DNA of 64,000 bases, from the NCBI GenBank assembly GCA_038049695.1, contig CP142452.1, forward strand, positions 28,446,501-28,510,500. Reading direction: 5' to 3'. A program made the translations under genes and the position numbers. This stretch comes from Cinnamomum chago. Its lineage: Eukaryota > Streptophyta > Magnoliopsida > Laurales > Lauraceae. Shown here one piece after another: positions 57,620-64,000 of this stretch (position 1 is its first letter; each line of letters opens with the position of its first letter). The notes beneath the pieces were generated by a model, which did not search any database, had not been told where the DNA came from, and worked only from the letters and a program-made list of their open reading frames with translations.

Positions 57620-59470
57620 CTACACGGGGTGGCTTTCCTTTCGAGGGATCCCATTCAGCTGGGTGACCTGGGAGATTTTCCCTTGGCCATTCTCAAACTG
57701 CCTCTTATCTGAGATTAGAATTGCAGATGTGGTTTCATTCTGCTGCATAAAAGCTCCTTCAACCTGAGGACTTGATCTCCCACTACTGTTTACAAGATCT
57801 TTTATGGCCCCTATAAGCTCCTTGTCCTCCAGCAGAGTCTCCACTGTTACATGTACGCCTGAATTCACAAAAAGAATAAATAAATAAATAAACAAAATAA
57901 ATGAGGGGCATGCTTCACAGAACCAAAATTTGATTTTGATGACATTTTGACTCATGAGTCTAATGCTTCAAAAAGCACAACTTCAATTTATCTAGTACAA
58001 AGAGAGTAAATAAATGATAGATCTGTTCTACAGAACAGTTTACTTGACTGAAGATATAGAATATTTATGCCTTTAAAGCCATTAAACTTCCCACCCAATT
58101 AAACTTTAAAGGACAGTCTAGCCGCTCCACTGCTAGGAACAGCCCATCCATTGGGGCCCACTGCTCCCCCCAACCTACCCGCACACTTTTCATTAGCTAT
58201 CAGCCCAAATGTGACACTTATCAGAATATTGTAGGTTCCCAATTACCAGTGCAAAAATTGGCCAAAATCCAACCTTATCTAATGGTTAGGATTTGGACAA
58301 CTTTGAAGTCCTCAAATCTGCAACTCCCTTGATATGATCTGTTGTGTTTCATTTATTGATAATGAATTTTTACAGATAGCACCATTTATATTTATTTAAA
58401 GAAAAAAAAAAGTGGTTTTGAAGTTCTAGAATCAATGTAGAATGTCTCTAAGAGCCTCTGGCTCCCAGCGCTTTTCATCATAGGAAAATAGGAAATAATC
58501 GATTCAAGGGCCCAAAAACCATAGGACTTGGCAAATGATTCAACTCAACACCTACTGAGGCCATGTCAACATGGCCAAACTTTTGAGCCATGCATGTCAC
58601 CAAATTCCTCTGTCCTGCCAGGGTCCAAGATGTTTTTCACAAATTCCACGTCACCATTGAAAATATCCCAACTCTATATAGCACATGTGCATGCACAAGC
58701 CCCAAAAGATACAAGAAAGCACTTGATTTTTGTAGCTTAACTTGGAAGAGTTCTCTACTTGGGTATTTCTTTCATGTTTTAAACCAATGCTCATATCACG
58801 TCGTCAACCCGAAATCTGATCATTCAGGTTTCCATGGTTGAGTTTTAGTCAATGCAAAACTGATAGAGATGCTTCCAAACTACTTAGAAATAACGACCAA
58901 TGCTTTAAGTTCAACATGTATACACACAGATTCACATGCAAAACATACTTGAATATGTTGCATGGAGCTTCAGAAGTATCATTTACTTACGATATCGCCA
59001 ATAGTGCTTCGGATTTGTGGGATCATTGATTGTCTCCTCCACCACAGGTCGTGTTGTGTATTCTTCTTTCAATGCTAACAAGTCCTGGCCATGCAGCCAA
59101 GAAAAAATATATATACAGGTCAGATATTCGAAAAGTCTTAGAGCACAAACTTTCAAGATCATTTGCAAGTAAAAGACAGATGTAGTCAAGAAAAAGGAAA
59201 AAAATTTTTTTGAAGGATATGCTTTAGGTCATTGAAAGAATGAAAAATACAACTAAAACATAACATCTTCACCTGTAGAGGGAAAATTGCCCACATTGAA
59301 GGAGCATCAAAGTGTTGTCGTAGGATGAAGTAGGCAACGTCAGGAACACACCGAGCAGGCGGTATATCACTGGACCCAACTACAGTTTTATAGAAGCGAC
59401 ATCTTCTTTCCTCATTTTCCTCCCACCAAGCACGCATGGTGGAGCAGTCATGGCATGAAGGAGCACACAC
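57620..59470 (-). CDS. DPE2: 4-alpha-glucanotransferase DPE2, last three exons
   Basis: Exon a (59470-59273, 66 codons) reads CAPSCHDCSTMRAWW, RRCRFYKTVVGS and DAPSMWAIFPLQ. Exon b (59084-58991) reads DLLALKEEYTTRP and NDPTNPKHYWRY. Exon c (57858-57620) reads RVHVTVETLLEDKEL, IKDLVNSSGRSS and ends at TAG 57622-57620. Junctions are in frame with GT-AG sites (introns 59272-59085 and 58990-57859). This is the conserved C terminus of DPE2 (GH77), the cytosolic enzyme that transfers glucose from maltose to heteroglycan during night-time starch breakdown. About 175 of about 950 residues are present and intact. No upstream exon is visible to 64000, so the rest lies beyond a TE-filled intron or this is a partial copy. 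Confidence 0.88.
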
Positions 59471-59807
59471 CTAAACCATTGTAGCAATCCAATTTCAATG
59501 AAATTTTCATGAAGGCAATTAATTAAAAATTGATGTGAACAATTCAAAAAAAAAAATAAAAAGTTGTGTAACATCAAAAAATAAAAGTTCTATGTATTTT
59601 TTTTTCTTTTTTTTGGTTTTTATCATGGGTCCAAATATCAACATAAAACATGTATCAGCGAGGGGAAAAACAGATCATACTAGCCGTGTCAGCCGCATCA
59701 GATTAAAATCATTTTGAGTAAAATAAATCTGAAAAAATGTCCAAAAAATCCAAAATATAATTTTTCTTTTACCGATCAACAGGCCCCATTAACCCAATTG
59801 CATTTTA
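59471..59807 (-). other. Probable DPE2 intron, first part
   Basis: Begins (minus strand) with acceptor GGTTTAG before exon a. AT-rich, with A and T runs; no gene. Confidence 0.5.
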
Positions 59808-60039
59808 TGTCAGGAACCTTTGATATACATTGTTGTCATTCACTAACAGCTCGAGCTTTTGGTGTTTCTGGTTATTAACATTGTATCAGAGTTGGGGGTC
59901 ATTTGTTTGGTTGTTTGGAGTGTTTTGTCCACGTGCAGAGCCCCCACAAGTGTGGGGGGCTGTCAGGACCCTTTGATATACATGCATTGTTCTATCGTTC
60001 ACTAACAGCTTGAGCTTTTGGTGTTTCTGGTTATTAACA
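59808..60039 (+). mobile_element. 232-bp miniature LTR retrotransposon (SMART/TRIM type)
   Basis: The 5' LTR 59808-59880 (73 bp) and 3' LTR 59961-60039 (79 bp) both start TGTCAGGA and end GGTTATTAACA, and differ by a few bases and a small indel. A PBS-like TTGTATCAGAGT (10 of 12 matching the initiator-Met site) starts one base after the 5' LTR. A purine-rich GTGTGGGGGGC lies directly before the 3' LTR. The whole is flanked by perfect TTTTA duplications (59803-59807 and 60040-60044). The 80-bp interior has no coding capacity. The parts and size match the SMART class of very small LTR elements. Confidence 0.85.
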
Positions 60040-60044
60040 TTTTA

Positions 60045-60489
60045 CACCAATGTTAAGACACTTCCATTCTGAAAGATTCCTATAGTCCTTTCTTTCAAAT
60101 GAAGAGTTTTGCAACCTTCTTTTTCTTTTGCAAAGATGTCAAAAATGCATAGTACTAGCCAAAAAGGAAAACAAACTTGAAACACATTATAAACCATGGC
60201 ACTGGCTCAAAATCTTGATTGGTGAGATCTTTTCAATGAATTGAATCACGGTGTCTATAGCATTAAATTGATAGCTACCAACTGGCAATGTTGATGTTTT
60301 AGCCAAACTTCAAGAAGGATGACGCCTTGACACTCTACCTTGATCGCGAAGAGGTTTTGTGCTGAAAACTTTTTTTTTTATATATCTAACTCTTTTTTCC
60401 TCTTTTTTTTTTTTTTTGCGTTATTTTCACTTTCCCGCCAAACAGGCTGGAACAGGATCGAAACAGCGCTGATAGTATTACTAGTTGTT
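60045..60489. other. Non-coding
   Basis: No gene seen; T-rich tracts at 60369-60417. Confidence 0.5.
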
Positions 60490-60915
60490 GTAAAGTGCTC
60501 AAGCTGTAAAATGGAGAAAAGTAAAGTGCTTCCCTTTTCTACACATGATACTATTACTACTTGATTCGATTTAATTCATATTGATGTTTGGGGAATTTCT
60601 CCTATGATTTCCCATTCAAACTATAAGTATTTTGTGATATTCATTGATGATAATAACCGATCTGAAGTATTTACTGCCTTTAAAAAAATATTGGCCTCAT
60701 TAAAAATCAATTCTCTAGATGCATCAAAATCCCTACGATTCAGGAGGAGAATATGCATCACATCTTCTTGATGGTATTTGCACCTTGCTTCTTAAATCCT
60801 CTATCCCACCTTCTGTTTAAGTTGAAGGCACAACAACTGCCGTTCATCTCATCAATAAGCTTCCTTCTCCTAAGTTGAATCATCAAACCCATTATTTTCG
60901 CTTCCATTAACACCA
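60490..60915 (+). pseudogene. Copia integrase fragment
   Basis: The plus strand reads CSSCKMEKSKVLPF (end of the zinc-binding HHCC domain), a TGA, then FDLIHIDVWGISPM, KYFVIFIDDNNRSEVF, a frameshift, and DSGGEYASHLL (family motif DNGGEY, Asn changed to Ser). After an internal loss it resumes with VEGTTTAVHLINKLPSP (family TAxYLINRLPS). This is the integrase core of a Ty1/copia pol, heavily decayed. No LTRs were found nearby. Confidence 0.78.
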
Positions 60916-61156
60916 TCTGGACTAACAAGCTTTCATTCTCTATCTTCTCTGAGTTTATTCTTTTTAATTGTCAGAAATATCGTTCTCTTGAGAGTTTTCT
61001 CGCTCTTCCTGTGTGCTATTGACGGGGGCTTTGTTGCGAGCTTCTTGTGTCTACTTCCTGTGCTATGCCCCAAGTCTTATATTGTAGAGAGCAGGTCTTT
61101 GACCCACCAGGAGAGATGGAACTTCTCTTCATCTCCACCTAGAAACAGTAGAGTAG

Positions 61157-62033
61157 ATGGAGTTCGCCTGCGACAGCATACCAGGAGAAGGTGCATGTAG
61201 GGGATACGTTTCTTCACCTGACGGCGCTAAATGTGATTTCTCGGACAGTGGTGAAAAACAGGTGCCCCATAAGAAGCTAGATATATTTGCTATGGTTGGC
61301 AACCCATTGGCTGGAAGAGACTTAGTCTCCAATCTTTCCAACGAACAGCTAAGGGGAGTTGGCATGGCTTCACTAAATCCAGGGTTTCAGTTTAAGCTGA
61401 TGATAGATCCTCCTTCCATTTTGGTTCACAAGCAGATATAGACCACATGTGGACAAGAGGGCCAAGGTGTTTGATGGCATGATTATGGGACTTCAACAGG
61501 TCATGGGAAAACAAACCTACGATGAGGTGAAGGTTCATAAGATCTCCTTCTGGATCCAAAACCATAAATTTCCCCTTGACTCTTTCAAAGAATCCACAAT
61601 TAGGAGAACTGGGGAAGTCCAGGACGTATGCCTTGCTGATGATGATGGAACTCATTACGAAGATACTGTATGCATACATGTTATTATGTACCTTCAGAAA
61701 TGTTTCAAGACAGTGATTAGAATAAAGAGTAAGAGTAGATGGATCCTAGTCAAGTATGAGAAACTCCCAGAGATTTGTACGTACTGTGGCATTGTCACTC
61801 ACGGGAAAGAAGACTATAACAGGAGCTATAACCTTAGAAAAATTCCATGCCAACTCAAAAGGTGGGCTGAAATCTCCATTCCTAATATGACTGATGAACC
61901 AAACCATTTTCCTTTTGGAGAATGGATGTGTGTCCAGACTCCAGAGATTCAAAAGCAACATCTTTGGTGGATCTGGGATGAATGTTCCAGGCTACTCCAT
62001 GGGAAATCAAAGCTGGTGGAGGAAGATGAATGA
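61157..62033 (+). pseudogene. L1-type LINE ORF1 (gag-like), degenerate
   Basis: Two frames, 61157-61441 and 61449-62033, are separated by a frameshift near 61442. The second has the DUF4283-like order QQVMGKQTYDEVKV, KISFWIQNHKFPLDSF and WILVKYEKLPEICTYCGIV. The CCHC knuckle reads C-x2-C-x4-H-x4-Y, with Tyr at the last position. This is the RNA-binding ORF1 of plant L1 LINEs. The 5' end is not defined; similarity is not seen before about 61100. Confidence 0.72.
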
Positions 62034-62078
62034 GTCATCTGCGGCTAACTCATCCTCTGATTTCACAGAGTCAACCCA

Positions 62079-62688
62079 GAGGAAGGCAAATCATCATGAC
62101 GAGGAGGTTGGACTCAGAGGAAGGCAAATCATCATGGCGAGGAGGTTGGACTCAGAGGAAGGCAAATCATCATGGCGAGGAGGTTGGCAAGTTGTCAGAA
62201 AACATAGGAGTGCCACATGAAAATCTGCAGTTCAGAGAGAGCCGTCCTTATGATGACTTTATAGTGAGGAGGGTAATAGGAGAAACTGTTCTTCACAGAG
62301 GGGGAGCAAATCTCTAAATGATTGCTTGCCTAATAAGGAACCCAACATTATCTCAACCAATCCCCTTTTAAAGGAACCCAACATTATCTCAACCAATCCC
62401 CTTTTAAAGAGAAGTCCCCCCTCCTAGCTTCAAGTGCCAAGCCAAAAAATTTAGCCCGGACTAGTGGACCCACAAACCAAATATGGAAAGACTTGACCCT
62501 ATGAGGAGGTCCAGCCCAATGATGAAGTCGGTCCAACAAGCTCATCCTGGATCCAGTTTAAGTGGAGTGGTCTGTTAATGGGTCTCTGGAGGGCGATGGT
62601 CGAATAGGACATGAAGCCGCTATTCACACCTGTTAATGGGTCTCTGGAGGGCGATGGTCGAATAGGACATGAAGCCGCTATTCACACC
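62079..62688 (+). repeat. Three separate tandem duplications inside the LINE
   Basis: Unit 38 bp, three copies (62079-62187, GAGGAAGGCAAATCATCATG). Unit 36 bp, two copies (62335-62406, AAGGAACCCAACATTATCTC). Unit 58 bp, two near-identical copies (62574-62689, GTTAATGGGTCTCTGGAGGG). All lie between ORF1 and ORF2. Confidence 0.9.
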
Positions 62689-62989
62689 AATCTCGAAGAC
62701 TCCTGGTCAGGGGAGGCCCTTGGTAGTTGGCTATTTTGGGGAGGATGAATATGGCAGTGGCTGAAAGAGGCCGATTGCCCCCTCGTGCGGGTGGAAGAGG
62801 AAAAGAGAAACTATGCAACCCTATAGGTGAAACTGTAGAGTGCAATGCATAAGCTGGTCTAGAGACTGGAGAGACTTGAGTCCAACTCTCGTGTAAGTCC
62901 TAATCCTAACATCTCCTTTAAAAACCCTCTAGCCAATACTACAAAATCACAAAATTCCATTGTTGGGTTGAAAGGTAAAGCTCCTCCCG

Positions 62990-63960
62990 GGGGGTGGGTG
63001 TCATATTTCTTGGAACTGTAGAGGATCCAAAACTGCTGCCACGATCTGAGAAATCAGATGATTGTGCAAGGAACACCAACCTCAATTCTTATAGTCTAGA
63101 ATTAAAGCCACTAAATTGGAAATTGAGGTATTGGCCACGAAAATAAAGTTTAATTCCTTTTCGGCTTTCTCAGCTACAGGAAAGGCAGGAGGATTGGCTC
63201 TATTTTGGATGGATTCCACATTTCCTGGCTAGAGGAACTTTTCATTCACTGTAGTATAGATGATTGTATGCAAAGAAAAAATTGGTTTATCACATTCATT
63301 CAAGAACCTCTGTATCCACGGGAAAAGCCCAATTCTGGAGTCAGTTAACGAGTATTGGTAACCAACAGAGTGGTCCTTGGGTCGTAATGGGTAATTTCAA
63401 CGAAGTCTTAAACAAAGATGAGAAAAGGGGGTTAAAATCTTCAACCCAAATAAAGCCAAGTTCTGTAGAGATTTTTTGGAAAAAATGGGGATGATGGATT
63501 CAGGATCCACTGGCCCAGCATTCACTTGGTCAAATCGGAGGAAGGGTGTGGGTCATGTGAAGAAGAGACCGGACAAAGCTGTTAGGAATGTTGAATGAAG
63601 GTTGAAGTTCCCAAATGCTTCTTGTTAGATTCTCAGGTCCACAGGATCAGAACAAATGTCAATCCTTTTTATTGCTTATCCCAAAATCCTAGACTTGTCA
63701 GGCCTTTCATGTTTCTTAATATGTAGCTGAGGCACGAAAGCTGCAAGGAACTTATTCCAAACAAGTGGCAGGTTGATGGAATTGTAGACAGCGAAATTTT
63801 AGTAAGGCCTTGGACAGATTCAGGAAAAACCTTAAAAGATGGAACAAAACCAGCTTTGGGAGAATAGAAATTAGTATTAAAACGGCTAGGGATAATTAGT
63901 TAAAATTAAATTAAGGCAACCTTGTATTCAGAATCAAGGGACTATGGGCCATCAATCAAG
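62990..63960 (+). pseudogene. L1-type LINE ORF2 endonuclease region, degenerate
   Basis: HISWNCRGSKTAAT at about 63000 is the start of the apurinic-type endonuclease. GPWVVMGNFNEVLNKDEKRG (about 63371-63430) is the second block; the family has GDFN, so the catalytic Asp is Asn here. GSTGPAFTWSNRRKG, then RPDKAVRNVE, a stop and RLKFPNAS follow (63500-63620), and RFRKNLKRWNKTSFGRI near 63820. Many stops and frame changes. The reverse transcriptase would lie to the right of the window. Confidence 0.78.
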
Positions 63961-63973
63961 GGGTTAGAGGTTC

Positions 63974-63995
63974 CCACACACACACACACACACAC
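63974..63995 (+). repeat. (CA)n microsatellite
   Basis: A run of about ten CA repeats at the right edge of the window. Confidence 0.85.
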
Positions 63996-64000
63996 TAGAA

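Overview
The window is plant nuclear DNA from a flowering plant with a transposon-rich genome. It has short GT-AG introns, plant-specific gene families (neprosin, plant mobile domain, DPE2) and layers of nested LTR retrotransposons. The species cannot be fixed from sequence alone. Most of the 64 kb is transposable-element sequence.

Region 1 (1-38.2 kb) is one broken neprosin-like gene on the minus strand, blown apart by insertions. Exon 1 (signal peptide) is at 38017-38166, exon 2 at 14911-14997, exon 3 at 14627-14800 continuing at 3046-3077, and exon 4 near 1251-1421. Exon 3 is split by a complete Ty3/gypsy Tat-type element (A, 3078-14626, TSD ATGGT). Intron 1 has grown from about 0.7 kb to 23 kb by two insertions. 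The first is a degenerate Mutator-like composite (about 15.5-26.3 kb) carrying a plant-mobile-domain (PMD) pseudogene and a fragment of mudrA-type transposase. The second is a further Tat element (B, 26287-37746, TSD GGGGC). The composite itself received two LTR insertions, now solo LTRs (16349-18060, TSD TTTTC; 18684-21381, TSD TATAC).

Elements A and B share one layout: LTR, PBS, gag, protease, RT, RNase H, a second (archaeal-type) RNase H, integrase, a 53-55 bp tandem repeat block, and then an antisense three-exon gene reading back toward pol from its own TATA-containing promoter near the 3' LTR. Both polyproteins are broken, mostly by CAG/CAA-to-stop changes.

Region 2 (38.2-51.9 kb) is a graveyard of small elements. 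It holds a Helitron end with a tandem relative, a 1.43 kb foldback with 576-bp arms, a Cassandra-like solo LTR containing a 5S-rRNA-like segment, a second PMD pseudogene (minus strand) and fragments of gag and LTR/PBS junctions.

Region 3 (51.9-64 kb) has the two best host coding signals: an intact, intronless ARL2/TITAN5-like small GTPase (51964-52521, plus) and the last three exons of DPE2, the cytosolic 4-alpha-glucanotransferase (57620-59470, minus). Upstream of those exons lie a 232-bp miniature LTR element with perfect TSDs (59808-60039), a Copia integrase fragment and a decayed L1-type LINE that runs off the right edge.
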